Shown piece by piece: positions 9,569-23,800 of a stretch of 64,000 bases of DNA; position 1 is the stretch's first letter; each line of letters starts with the position of its first letter. Source of the DNA: Nymphaea colorata (lineage: Eukaryota; Streptophyta; Magnoliopsida; Nymphaeales; Nymphaeaceae); assembly GCF_008831285.2 (NCBI RefSeq), contig NC_045147.1:20340581-20404580 (forward strand), in the 5' to 3' direction. The notes under the pieces are model-generated. The model made no database searches. It was given only the letters and a program-made list of their open reading frames with translations, and was not told the origin of the DNA. The translations under genes were made by a program, and so were the position numbers.

Positions 9569-12500
9569 CGAGGATTGTTGTTGTCAAAACTTGAATTGAA
9601 TGAATCATGATTGATAACTATATGTTCACTTTTGAACTTATGAATTGTGATGTAATCGAATTCTGTTCAGCTGCTTATTATGTTATTTTGAATGTCTGAT
9701 TTCTTATTTTGGAATGTGTTGTTCATAGTTCATAGTTCATACTTCATACTTCATAATCATATACATGAATGATGAATGTTCATTTAAATACATTTTTCTT
9801 GATTTTTTCTGATTTTTACTTGTTTTTTCGGATTTTTTTTGGAATTTTTATGATTTTTTGGAATTTTTTATGATTTTTTAATATTTTTTAAAAATTAAAA
9901 AATTAATTTTACGATATGTTACGATACGTTTACGATACGGCGTATAGGTCGGCCCGATCGATACGTGATACGCTACGCCAGTGATAACATTGATTATACT
10001 AACGCATCCAGTTGGTCATGCAATGGTCGTGTTAACCAGTCAGCCATTTACTTCAATTGCATCTAATTGACATTTTTAAGTTGATGGAGGGCATGTTGCA
10101 TCATCAATATCATAGAGCAGTTCCCAGGTCTCACAGGACTGCTTTCCTTTTTGTTGTACGGGGTTCATCGTACTTTTTGCGCTCAAAATGAGACGATCAC
10201 ATAACATTTACATCTCAACTCTAAAGCGCAATTGTCTAATATTGCATGTTTTTCATTGACTTTTCTTTTGTCTTACGCATTATCTCCTAAAACTGATCAT
10301 TATACCAATGCACCTAGCTGGCCATGCATTGGTCGTGTCAACCATTCAAAGATTTATTTCAATTGCATCTAATTGACATTTTTAACTTGATGGTGGACAT
10401 GTTGTTTCATCAAGATCTAAGAGCAGTTCTCAGGTCTCAAAGGACTGCTTTCCCTCTTATTGTACGGAGTTCAACGCATTGTTTGCGCTCAAAATGAGGC
10501 GATCACAAATCATTTACATCACATCCATTGAGCGCGATTGTCTAGTATTGCATGCTTAACAATGACTTTCCTTTTGTCTTACGCATAACCTCCTAAAACT
10601 TCATGGTGGGCATGTTGCTTCGTCAAGATCCTAGAGCAGATCCCAGGTCTCACAGGACCGCTTTCCCTTTTGTAGCACGGGGTTCATCGCATCTTTTTCG
10701 CTCAAAATGAGGCGATCACATATGTTTTAAAACACATCCTTGAGCGCGCTTGTCTAGTATTGCATGCTTATTATTGACTTTCGTTTTTTCATACGCATAA
10801 CCTCCTAAAACTGACTATTATACCAATGCATCTAGTTGGCCATGCATTGGCCGTGTCAACCAGTCAGTCATTTATTTCGGTTGCATCTAATTGACATTTT
10901 TAACTCGATGAAGGGCATGTTGTTTCATCAAGATCCTAGAACAGTTCCCAGGTCTCACAGGACTGCTTTTTCATTTGTGGTGCGGGGTTCATCGTATCCT
11001 TTGCATATCACATATCATTTACATCACATCCCTTGAGCCCACCAAGCCAGTATTGAATGTTTTTCTTTGACTTCCCCTTTGTCCTACGCACAACCTCCAA
11101 AAACTGACCATTATACTAACACATCTAGTTGGCCATGCATTGGTCGTGTCAACCCGTCATTCATCTATTTCAAATTGCATCATATTGACATTTATAACTC
11201 GATGGAGGGCATGTTGCTTCATTAAGATCCTAGAACGGTTCCCAGGTCTCACAGGACTGCTTTCCCTTTTGTTGTGTGGGGTTTATCGTATCCTTTCCGC
11301 TCAAAATGAGAAGATTACATATCATTTACATCACATCCCTTGAGCGCATCTGTCTAGTATTGAATGTTTTTCTTTGTCTTTCCTTTTTGTCTTACGCATA
11401 ACCTCCAAAAACTGACCATTATACCAACGCATCTAGTTGGCCATGCATTGGTTGTGTCAATCGGTCAACCAATTATTTCAATTGCATCTAATTGACATTT
11501 CTAACTTGACGGTGGGCGTGTCGCTTCATCAAGATCCTAGACCAGTTCCCACGTCTCATTGGACGACATTCCATTTTGTTGTGCGGGGTTCATCGTATCT
11601 TTTGCGCTCGAAATGAGACGATCACATATCATTAACATCACATCCCTTTAACGCACTTGTCTCGTACTGAATGCTTTTCTTTGACTTTCCTTTTGTCTTA
11701 CGCATAACATCCAAAAACTGACCATTATACCAATGCAACTAATTGGCCATGCAATGGTCGTGTCAACCGGTCAGCCATTTATTTCAATTGCATCTAATAG
11801 ACATTTTGAACTTGATGCTACGCATGTTGCCTCATCAAGATCCTAGAGCAGTTCCCAGGTCTCACAGGACTGCTTTCCCTTTTGTTGTACGGGGTTCATC
11901 GTATTTTTTGCGCTCAAAATGAAACGATCACAGATTATTTACATCACATCCTTTGAGCGCACTTGCGTAGTATTGCATGCTTTTCATTGACTTTCTTTTC
12001 GTCTTACACATAACTTCCTAAAACTGACCACTTTACCAATACATCTAGTTGGCCATGCATTGGTCGTGTCAACCGGTCAGCCATTTATCTCAATTGCATC
12101 TAATAGACATTTTTAACTTGATGGTAGGCATGCTGCCTCATCAAGGTCCTAGAGCAGTTCCCAGGTCTCATAGGACTGCTTTTCCATTTGTTATACGGGG
12201 TTCATCGTATCTTTGCGCTCAAAATGATACTATGACTTATCATTTACATCACATCCATTGAGCGCGCTTGTCTTGTATTGCAGGCATACCGTTGTCTTTC
12301 CTTTTGTCTTGCGCATAACCTCCTAAAACTGACCATTATACCAATGCACCTAGTTGGCCATGCATTGGTCGTGCCGACCAGTCAGCCATTTATTTCAATT
12401 GCATCTAATTGAAAATTCTAACTTGATGGAGGGCATCTTGCTTCATCAAGGTCCTAGAGCAGATCCCAAGTCTCACAAGACCGCTTTCCCTTTTGTTGTA

Positions 12501-15500
12501 CGCGGTTCATCGCATCTTTTCCGCTCAAAATGACGCGATCACATATCTTTTACAACACATCCCTTGATCGCGCTTGTCTAGTATTGCATGCTTATCATTG
12601 TCTTTACCTTTTTCATATGCAAACTGATCACTATGCCAATGCATCTAGTTGGCCATGCATTGGTCGTGTCAACCGGTCAGCCATTTATTTCAATTGCATT
12701 TAATAGACATTTTTAACTTGATGGTAAGCATGTTGCCTCGTCAAGATCCTACACCAGTTCCCACGACCCATAGGATTGCTTTCCATTTTGTAGTTTGGGG
12801 TTCATCGTATCTTTTCCGCTCGAAATAAGACGATCACATATCATTACATCACATTCCTTGAGCGCACCTGTCTAGTATTGCATGCTTTTCATTGACTTTC
12901 CTTTTGTCTTACGCATAACTTCCTAAAACTGACTATTATACCAATGCATCTAGTTGGCCATGCATTGGTCGTGTCAACCAATCAGTCATTTGCTTCAATT
13001 GTATCTAATAGACATTTTCAACTTAATGGGGTGCATGTTACTTCGTCAAGATACTAAAGCAGTTCTCATGTCTCACAGGACTGTTTTTCTATTTGTTGTA
13101 CGGGGTTCATTGTATCTTTCCGCTACAATTAAGACTATCACTTATCATTTATATCTCATCCCTTGAGTGCACTCGTCTAGTATTGCACGCTTTTCATTGT
13201 CTTTCCTTTTTTCATATGCAAAACATCCTAAAACTAACCAATATACCAACGCACATAACTGGCCAAGCATTGGTTGTGCCAACCAGTGAACCATTTATAT
13301 CAATTGCATCTAATTGACATTTCTAACTTCATGGTGGGCATGTTGCTTCGTCAAGATCCTAGAGCAGATCCCAGGTCTCACAGGACCGCTTTCCCTTTTG
13401 TAGCACGGGGTTCATCGCATCTTTTTCGCTCAAAATGAGGCGATCACATATGTTTTAAAACACATCCTTGAGCGCGCTTGTCTAGTATTGCATGCTTATT
13501 AGACTTTCGTTTTTTCATACGCATAACCTCCTAAAACTGACTATTATACCAATGCATCTAGTTGGCCATGCATTGGCCGTGTCAACCAGTCAGTCATTTA
13601 TTTCGGTTGCATCTAATTGACATTTTTAACTCGATGAAGGGCATGTTGTTTCATCAAGATCCTAGAACAGTTCCCAGGTCTCACAGGACTGCTTTTTCAT
13701 TTGTGGTGCGGGGTTCATCGTATCCTTTGCATATCACATATCATTTACATCACATCCCTTGAGCCCACCAATCCAGTATTGAATGTTTTTCTTTGACTTC
13801 CCCTTTGTCCTACGCACAACCTCCAAAAACTGACCATTATACTAACACATCTAGTTGGCCATGCATTGGTCGTGTCAACCCGTCATTCATCTATTTCAAA
13901 TTGCATCATATTGACATTTATAACTCGATGGAGGGCATGTTGCTTCATTAAGATCCTAGAACAGTTCCCAGGTCTCACAGGACTGCATTCCCTTTTGTTG
14001 TGCGGGGTTTATCGTATCCATTCTGCTCAAAATGAGAAGATTACATATCATTTACATCACATCCCTTCAGCGCATCTGTCTAGTATTGAATGTTTTTCTT
14101 TGTCTTACGCATCACCTCCAAAAACTGACCATTATACCAACGCATCTAGTTGGCCATGCATTGGTTGTGTCAATCGGTCAACCAATTATTTCAATTGCAT
14201 CTAATTGACATTTCTAACTTGACGGTGGGCGTGTCGCTTCATCAAGATCCTAGACCAGTTCCCACGTCTCATAGGACGACATTCCATTTTGTTGTGCGGG
14301 GTTCATCGTATCTTTTGCGCTCGAAATGAGACGATCACATATCATTAACATCACATCCCTTTAGCGCACTTGTCTCGTACTGAATGCTTTTCTTTGACTT
14401 TCCTTTTGTCTTACGCATAACATCCAAAAACTGACCATTTTACCAATGCAACTAATTGGCCATGCAATGGTCGTGTCAACCGGTCAGCCATTTATTTCAA
14501 TTGCATCTAATAGACATTTTGAACTTGATGCTACGCATGTTGCCTCATCAAGATCCTAGAGCAGTTCCCAGGTCTCACAGGACTGCTTTCCCTTTTGTTG
14601 TACGGGGTTCATCGTATTTTTTGCGCTCAAAATGAAACGATCACACATTATTTACATCACATCCTTTGAGCGCACTTGCGTAGTATTGCATGCTTTTCAT
14701 TGACTTTCTTTTCGTCTTACACAGAACTTCCTAAAACTGACCACTTTACCAATACATCTAGTTGGCCATGCATTGGTCGTGTCAACCGGTCAGCCATTTA
14801 TCTCAATTGCATCTAATAGACATTTTTAACTTGATGGTAGGCATGCTGCCTCATCAAGGTCCTAGAGCAGTTCCCAGGTCTCATAGGACTGCTTTTCCAT
14901 TTGTTATACGGGGTTCATCGTATCTTTGCGCTCAAAATGATACTATGACTTATCATTTACATCACATCCATTGAGCGCGCTTGTCTTGTATTGCATGCAT
15001 ACCGTTGTCTTTTCTTTTGTCTTGCGCATAACCTCCTAAAACTGACCATTATACCAATGCACCTAGTTGGCCATGCATTGGTCGTGCCGACAAGTCAGCC
15101 ATTTATTTCAATTGCATCTACTTGAAAATTCTAACTTGATGGGGGGCATCTTGCTTCATCAAGGTCCTAGAGCAGATCCCAAGTCTCACAAGACCGCTTT
15201 CCCTTTTGTTGTACGCGGTTCATCGCATTTTTTCCGCTCAAAATGACGCGATCACATATCTTTTACAACACATCCCTTGATCGCGTTTGTCTAGTATTGC
15301 ATGCTTATCATTGTCTTTACCTTTTTCATATGCAACCTGATCACTATGCCAATGCATCTAGTTGGCCAAGCATTGGTCGTGTCAACCGGTCAGCCATTTA
15401 TTTCAATTGCATTTAATAGACATTTTTAACCTGATGGTAGGCATGTTGCCTCATCAAGATCCTAGACCAGTTCCCACGACTCATAGGACTGCTTTCCATT

Positions 15501-18500
15501 TTGTAGTTCGGGGTTCATCGTATCTTTTCCGCTCGAAATAAGACGATCACATATCATTACATCACATTCCTTGAGCGCACCTGTCTAGTATTGCATGCTT
15601 TTCATTGACTTTCCTTTTGTCTTACGCATAACTTCCTAAAACTGACTATTATACCAATGCATCTAGTTGGCCATGCATTGGTCGTGTCAACCAATCAGTC
15701 ATTTGCTTCAATTGTATCTAATAGACATTTTTAACTTAATGGGGTGCATGTTACTTCGTCGAGATACTAAAGCAGTTCCCATGTCTCACAGGACTGTTTT
15801 TCTATTTGTTGTACGGGGTTCATTGTAACTTTCCGCTACAAATAAGACTACCACTTATCATTTATATCTCATCCCTTGAGTGCACTCGTCTAGTATTGCA
15901 CGCTTTTCATTGTCTTTCCTTTTTTCATATGCAAAACATCCTAAAACTAACCAATATACCAACGCACATAACTGGCCAAGCATTGGTTGTGCCAACCAGT
16001 GAACAATTTATATCAATTGCATCTAATTGACATTTCTAACTTCATGGTGGGCATGTTGCTTCGTCAAGATCCAAGAGCAGATCCCAGGTCTCACAGGACC
16101 GCTTTCCCTTTTGTAGCACGGGGTTCATCGCATCTTTTTCGCTCAAAATGAGGCGATCACATGTGTTTTAAAACACATCCTTGAGCGCGCTTGTCTAGCA
16201 TTGCATGCTTATTATTGACTTTCGTTTTTTCATACACATAACCTCCTAAAACTGACTATTATACCAATGCATCTAGTTGGCCATGCATTGGCCGTGTCAA
16301 CCAATCAGTCATTTATTTCGGTTGCATTTAATTGACATTTTTAACTCGATAAAGGGCATGTTGTTTCATCAAGATCCTAGAATAGTTCCCAGGTCTCACA
16401 GGACTGCTTTTTCATTTGTGGTGTCGGGTTCATCGTATCCTTTGCATATCACATATCATTTACATCACATCCCTTGAGCCCACCAATCCAGTATTGAATG
16501 TTTTTCTTTGACTTCCCCTTTGTCCTACGCACAACCTCCAAAAACTGACCATTATACTAACACATCTAGTTGGCCATGCATTGGTCGTGTCAACCCGTCA
16601 TTCATCTATTTCAAATTGCATCATATTGACATTTATAACTCGATGGAGGGCATGTTGCTTCATTAAGATCCTAGAACAGTTCCCAGGTCTCACAGGACTG
16701 CTTTCCCTTTTGTTGTGCGGGGTTTATCGTATCCTTTCCGCTCAAAATGAGAAGATTACATATCATTTACATCACATCCCTTGAGCGCATCTGTCTAGTA
16801 TTGAATGTTTTTCTTTGTCTTTCCTTTTGTCTTACGCATCACCTCCAAAAACTGACCATTATACCAACGCATCTAGTTGGCCATGCATTGGTTGTGTCAA
16901 TCGGTCAACCAATTATTTCAATTGCATCTAATTGACGTTTCTAACTTGACGGTGGGCGTGTCGCTTCATCAAGATCCTAGACCAGATCCCACGTCTCATA
17001 GGACGACATTCCATTTTGTTGTGCGGGGTTCATCGTATCTTTTGCGCTCGAAATGAGACGATCACATATCATTAACATCACATCCCTTTAGCGCACTTGT
17101 CTCGTACTGAATGCTTTTCTTTGACTTTCCTTTTGTCTTACGCATAACATTCAAAAACTGACCATTATACCAATGCAACTAATTGGCCATGCAATGGTCG
17201 TGTCAACCGGTCAGCCATTTATTTCAATTGCATGTAATAAACATTTTGAACTTGATGCTACGCATGTTGCCTCTTCAAGATCCTAGAGCAGTTCCCTGGT
17301 CTCACAGGACTGCTTTTCCTTTTGTTGTACGGGGTTCATCGTATTTTTTGCGCTCAAAATGAAACGATCACAGATTATTTACATCACATCCTTTGAGCGC
17401 ACTTGCGTAGTATTGCATGCTTTTCATTGACTTTCTTTTCGTCTTACACATAACTTCCTAAAACTGACCACTTTACCAATACATCTAGTTGGCCATGCAT
17501 TGGTCGTGTCAACCGGTCAGCCATTTATCTCAATTGCATCTAATAGACATTTTTAACTTGATGGTAGGCATGCTGCCTCATCAAGGTCCTAGAGCAGTTC
17601 TCAGGTCTCATAGGACTGCTTTTCCATTTGTTATACGGGGTTCATCGTATCTTTGCGCTCAAAATGATACTATGACTTATCATTTACATCACATCCATTG
17701 AACGCGCTTGTCCTGTATTGCATGCATACCGTTGTCTTTCCTTTTGTCTTGCGCATAGCCTCCTAAAACTGACCATTATACCAATGCACCTAGTTGGCCA
17801 TGCATTCGTCGTGCCGACCAGTCAGCCATATATTTCAATTGCATCTAATTGAAAATTCTAACTTGATGGGGGGCATCTTGCTTCATCAAGGTCCTAGAGC
17901 AGATCCCAAGTCTCACAAGACCGCTTTCCCTTTTGTTGTACGCGGTTCATCGCATCTTTTCCGCTCAAAATGACGCGATCACATATCTTTTACAACACAT
18001 CCCTCGATCGCGCTTGTCTAGTATTGCATGCTTATCATTGTCTTTACCTTTTTCATATGCAAACTGATCACTATGCCAATGGATCTAGTTGGCCATGCAT
18101 TGGTCGTGTCAACCGGTCAGCCATTTATTTCAATTGCATTTAATAGACATTTTTAACTTGATGGTAGGCATGTTGCCTCGTCAAGATCCTACACCAGTTC
18201 CCACGACCCATAGGACTGCTTTCCATTTTGTAGTTCGGGGTTCATCGTATCTTTTCCGCTCGAAATAAGACGATCACATATCATTACATCACATTCCTTG
18301 AGCGCACCTGTCTAGTATTGCATGCTTTTCATTGACTTTCCTTTTGTCTTACGCATAACTTCCTAAAACTGACTATTATACCAATGCATCTAGTTGGCCA
18401 TGCATTGGTCGTGTCAACCAATCAGTCATTTACTTCAATTGTATCTAATAGACATTTTTAACTTAATGGGGTGCATGTTACTTCGTCAAGATACTAAAGC

Positions 18501-19005
18501 AGTTCTCATGTCTCACAGGACTGTTTTTCTATTTGTTGTACGGGGTTCACTGTATCTTTCCGCTACAAATAAGACTATCACTTATCATTTATATCTCATC
18601 CCTTGAGTGCACTCGTCTAGTATTGCACGCTTTTCATTGTCTTTCCTTTTTTCATATGCAAAACATCCTAAAACTAACCAATATACCAACGCACATAACT
18701 GGCCAAGCATTGGTTGTGCCAACCAGTGAACCATTTATATCAATTGCATCTAATTGACATTTCTAACTTCATGGTGGGCATGTTGCTTCGTCAAGATCCT
18801 AGAGCAGATCCCAGGTCTCACAGGACCGCTTTCCCTTTTGTAGCACGGGGTTCATCGCATCTTTTTCGCTCAAAATGAGGCGATCACATATGTTTTAAAA
18901 CACATCCTTGAGCGCGCTTGTCTAGTATTGCATGCTTATTATTGACTTTCGTTTTTTCATACGCATAACCTCTTAAAACTGACTATTATACCAATGCATC
19001 TAGTT

Positions 19006-20875
19006 GGCCATGCATTGGCCGTGTCAACCAGTCAGTCATTTATTTCGGTTGCATCTAATTGACATTTTTAACTCGATGAAGGGCACGTTGTTTCATCAAG
19101 ATCCTAGAACAGTTCCCAGGTCTCACAAGACTGCTTTTCCATTTGTGGTGCGGGGTTCATCGTATCCTTTGCATATCACATATCATTTACATCACATCCC
19201 TTGAGCCCACCAATCCAGTATTGAATGTTTTTCTTTGACTTCCCCTTTGTCCTACACATCCTTTGAGCGCACTTGCGTAGTATTGCATGCTTTTCATTGA
19301 CTTTCTTTTCGTCTTACACATAACTTCCTAAAACTGACCACTTTACCAATACATCTAGTTGGCCATGCATTGGTCGTGTCAACCGGTCAGCCATTTATCT
19401 CAATTGCATCTAATAGACATTTTTAACTTGATGGTAGGCATGCTGCCTCATCAAGGTCCTAGAGCAGTTCTCAGGTCTCATAGGACTGCTTTTCCATTTG
19501 TTATACGGGGTTCATCGTATCTTTGCGCTCAAAATGATACTATGACTTATCATTTACATCACATCCATTGAACGCGCTTGTCCTGTATTGCATGCATACC
19601 GTTGTCTTTCCTTTTGTCTTGCGCATAGCCTCCTAAAACTGACCATTATACCAATGCACCTAGTTGGCCATGCATTCGTCGTGCCGACCAGTCAGCCATA
19701 TATTTCAATTGCATCTAATTGAAAATTCTAACTTGATGGGGGGCATCTTGCTTCATCAAGGTCCTAGAGCAGATCCCAAGTCTCACAAGACCGCTTTCCC
19801 TTTTGTTGTACGCGGTTCATCGCATCTTTTCCGCTCAAAATGACGCGATCACATATCTTTTACAACACATCCCTCGATCGCGCTTGTCTAGTATTGCATG
19901 CTTATCATTGTCTTTACCTTTTTCATATGCAAACTGATCACTATGCCAATGCATCTAGTTGGCCATGCATTGGTCGTGTCAACCGGTCAGCCATTTATTT
20001 CAATTGCATTTAATAGACATTTTTAACTTGATGGTAGGCATGTTGCCTCGTCAAGATCCTACACCAGTTCCCACGACCCATAGGACTGCTTTCCATTTTG
20101 TAGTTCGGGGTTCATCGTATCTTTTCCGCTCGAAATAAGACGATCACATATCATTACATCACATTCCTTGAGCGCACCTGTCTAGTATTGCATGCTTTTC
20201 ATTGACTTTCCTTTTGTCTTACGCATAACTTCCTAAAACTGACTATTATACCAATGCATCTAGTTGGCCATGCATTGGTCGTGTCAACCAATCAGTCATT
20301 TACTTCAATTGTATCTAATAGACATTTTTAACTTAATGGGGTGCATGTAACTTCGTCAAGATACTAAAGCAGTTCTCATGTCTCACAGGACTGTTTTTCT
20401 ATTTGTTGTACGGGGTTCACTGTATCTTTCCGCTACAAATAAGACTATCACTTATCATTTATATCTCATCCCTTGAGTGCACTCGTCTAGTATTGCACGC
20501 TTTTCATTGTCTTTCCTTTTTTCATATGCAAAACATCCTAAAACTAACCAATATACCAACGCACATAACTGGCCAAGCATTGGTTGTGCCAACCAGTGAA
20601 CCATTTATATCAATTGCATCTAATTGACATTTCTAACTTCATGGTGGGCATGTTGCTTCGTCAAGATCCAAGAGCAGATCCCAGGTCTCACAGGACCGCT
20701 TTCCCTTTTGTAGCACGGGGTTCATCGCATCTTTTTCGCTCAAAATGAGGCGATCACATATGTTTTAAAACACATCCTTGAGCGCGCTTGTCTAGTCTTG
20801 CATGCTTATTATTGACTTTCGTTTTTTCATACGCATAACCTCTTAAAACTGACTATTATACCAATGCATCTAGTT
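19006..20875. repeat. shortened HOR unit (857-bp internal loss)
   Basis: This block is 1870 bp instead of 2727. At 19255/19256 the A-to-B boundary text CCTAC joins directly to the D-to-E boundary text ACATCCTTTGAGCG, removing monomers B and C and most of D. The remainder (E-I) shares private variants with the preceding block, for example the CATAGCCTCC and GCATTCGTCG forms, which points to a recent copy by unequal exchange followed by deletion. Confidence 0.85.
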
Positions 20876-23800
20876 GGCCATGCATTGGCCGTGTCAACCA
20901 GTCAGTCATTTATTTCAGTTGCATCTAATTGACATTTTTAACTCGATGAAGGGCACGTTGTTTCATCAAGATCCTAGAACAGTTCCCAGGTCTCACAAGA
21001 CTGCTTTTCCATTTGTGGTGCGGGGTTCATCGTATCCTTTGCATATCACATATCATTTACATCACATCCCTTGAGCCCACCAATCCAGTATTGAATGTTT
21101 TTCTTTGACTTCCCCTTTGCCTACGCACAACCTCCAAAAACTGACCATTATACTAACACATCTAGTTGGCCATGCATTGGTCGTGTCAACCCGTCATTCA
21201 TCTATTTCAAATTGCATCATATTGACATTTATAACTCGATGGAGGGCATGTTGCTTTATTAAGATCCTAGAACAGTTCCCAGCTCTCACAGGAATGCTTT
21301 CCATTTTGTTGTGCGGGGTTTATCGTATCCTTTCCGCTCAAAATGAGAAGATTACATATCATTTACATCACATCCCTTGAGCGCATCTGTCTAGTATTGA
21401 ATGTTTTTCTTTGTCTTTCCTTTTGTCTTACGCATAACCTCCAAAAACTGACCATTATACCAACGCATCTAGTTGGCCATGCATTGGTGGTGTCAATCGG
21501 TCAACCAATTATTTCAATTGCATCTAATTGACATTTCTAACTTGACGGTGGGCGTGTCGCTTCATCAAGATCCTAGACCAGTTCCCACGTCTCATAGGAC
21601 GACATTCCATTTCGTTGTGCGGGGTTCATCGTATCTTTTGCGCTCGAAATGAGACGATCACATATCATTAACATCACATCCCTTTAGCGCACTTGTCTCG
21701 TACTGAATGCTTTTCTTTGACTTTCCTTTTGTCTTACGCATAACATCCAAAAACTGACCATTATACCAATGCAACTAATTGGCCATGCAATGGTCGTGTC
21801 AACCGGTCAGCCATTTATTTCAATTGCATCTAATAGACATTTTGAACTTGATGCTACGCATGTTGCCTCATCAAGATCCTAGAGCAGTTCCCAGGTCTCA
21901 CAGGACTGCTTTTCCTTTTGTTGTACGGGGTTCATCGTATTTTTTGCGCTCAAAATGAAATGATCACAGATTATTTACATCACATCCTTTGAGCGCACTT
22001 GCGTAGTATTGCATGCTTTTCATTGACTTTCTTTTCGTCTTACAGATAACTTCCTAAAACTGACCACTTTACCAATACATCTAGTTGGCCATGCATTGGT
22101 CGTGTCAACCGGTCAGCCATTTATCTCAATTGCATCTAATAGACATTTTTAACTTGATGGTAGGCATGCTGCCTCATCAAGGTACTAGAGCAGTTCCCAG
22201 GTCTCATAGGACTGCTTTTCCATTTGTTATACGGGGTTCATCGTATCTTTGCGCTCAAAATGATACTATGACTTATCATTTACATCACATCCATTGAGCG
22301 CGCTTGTCTTGTATTGCATGCATACCGTTGTCTTTCCTTTTGTCTTGCGCATAGCCTCCTAAAACTGACCATTATACCAATGCACCTAGTTGGCCATGCA
22401 TTCGTCGTGCCGACCAGTCAGCCATATATTTCAATTGCATCTAATTGAAAATTCTAACTTGATGGGGGGCATCTTGCTTCATCAAGGTCCTAGAGCAGAT
22501 CCCAAGTCTCACAAGACCGCTTTCCCTTTTGTTGTACGCGGTTCGTCGCATCTTTTCCGCTCAAAATGACGCGATCACATATCTTTTACAACACATCCCT
22601 TGATCGCGCTTGTCTAGTATTGCATGCTTATCATTGTCTTTGCCTTTTTCATATGCAAACTGATCACTATGCCAATGCATCTAGTTGGCCATGCATTGGT
22701 CGTGTCAACTGGTCAGCCATTTATTTCAATTGCATTTAATAGACATTTTTAACTTGATGGTAGGCATGTTGCCTCGTCAAGATCCTACACTAGTTCCCAC
22801 GACCCATAGGACTGCTTTCCATTTTGTAGTTCGGTGTTCATCGTATCTTTTCCGCTCGAAATAAGACGATCACATATCATTACATCACATTCCTTGAGCG
22901 CACCTGTCTAGTATTGCATGCTTTTCATTGACTTTCCTTTTGTCTTACGCATAACTTCCTAAAACTGACTATTATACCAATGCATCTAGTTGGCCATGCA
23001 TTGGTCGTGTCAACCAATCAGTCATTTGCTTCAATTGTATCTAATAGATATTTTTAACTTAATGGGGTGCATGTTACTTCGTCAAGATACTAAAGCAGTT
23101 CCCATGTCTCACAGGACTGTTTTTCTATTTGTTGTACGGGGTTCATTGTATCTTTCCGCTACAAATAAGACTATCACTTATCATTTATATCTCATCCCTT
23201 GAGTGCACTCGTCTAGTATTGCACGTTCATTGTCTTTCCTTTTTTCATATGCAAAACATCCTAAAACTAACCAATATACCAACGCACATTACTGGCCAAG
23301 CATTGGTTGTGCCAACCAGTGAACCATTTATGTAAATTGCATCTAATTGACATTTCTAACTTCATGGTGGGCATGTTGCTTCGTCAAGATCCTAGAGCAG
23401 ATCCCAGGTCTCACAGGACCGCTTTCCCTTTTGTAGCACGGGGTTCATCGCATCTTTTTCGCTCAAAATGAGGCGATCACATGTGTTTTACAACACATCC
23501 TTGAGCACGCTTGTCTAGTATTGCATGCTTATTATTGACTTTCGTTTTTTCATACGCATAACCTCCTAAAACTGACTATTATACCAATGCATCTAGTTGG
23601 CCATGCATTGGCCGTGTCAACCAGTCAGTCATTTATTTCGGTTGCATCTAATTGACATTTTTAACTCGATGAAGGGCATGTTGTTTCATCAAGATCCTAG
23701 AACAGTTCCCAGGTCTCACAGGACTGCTTTTCCATTTGTGGTGCGAGGTTCATAGTATCCTTTGCATATCACATATCATTTACATCACATCGCTTGAGCC

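Larger units (their letters stand above)
6584..9992 (+). mobile_element. hAT transposon, 3,409 bp, TSD ATTATACT
   Basis: Termini are CAATGTTATC on the left and its complement GATAACATTG on the right. A perfect 8-bp target duplication ATTATACT lies at 6576-6583 and 9993-10000. The left ~140 bp and right ~90 bp are packed with palindromic CGTATCG / CGATACG words. A BED-zinc-finger hAT transposase lies inside on the plus strand but is broken by stops and frameshifts. The element sits inside a satellite monomer, so it arrived after that part of the array existed. Confidence 0.93.
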
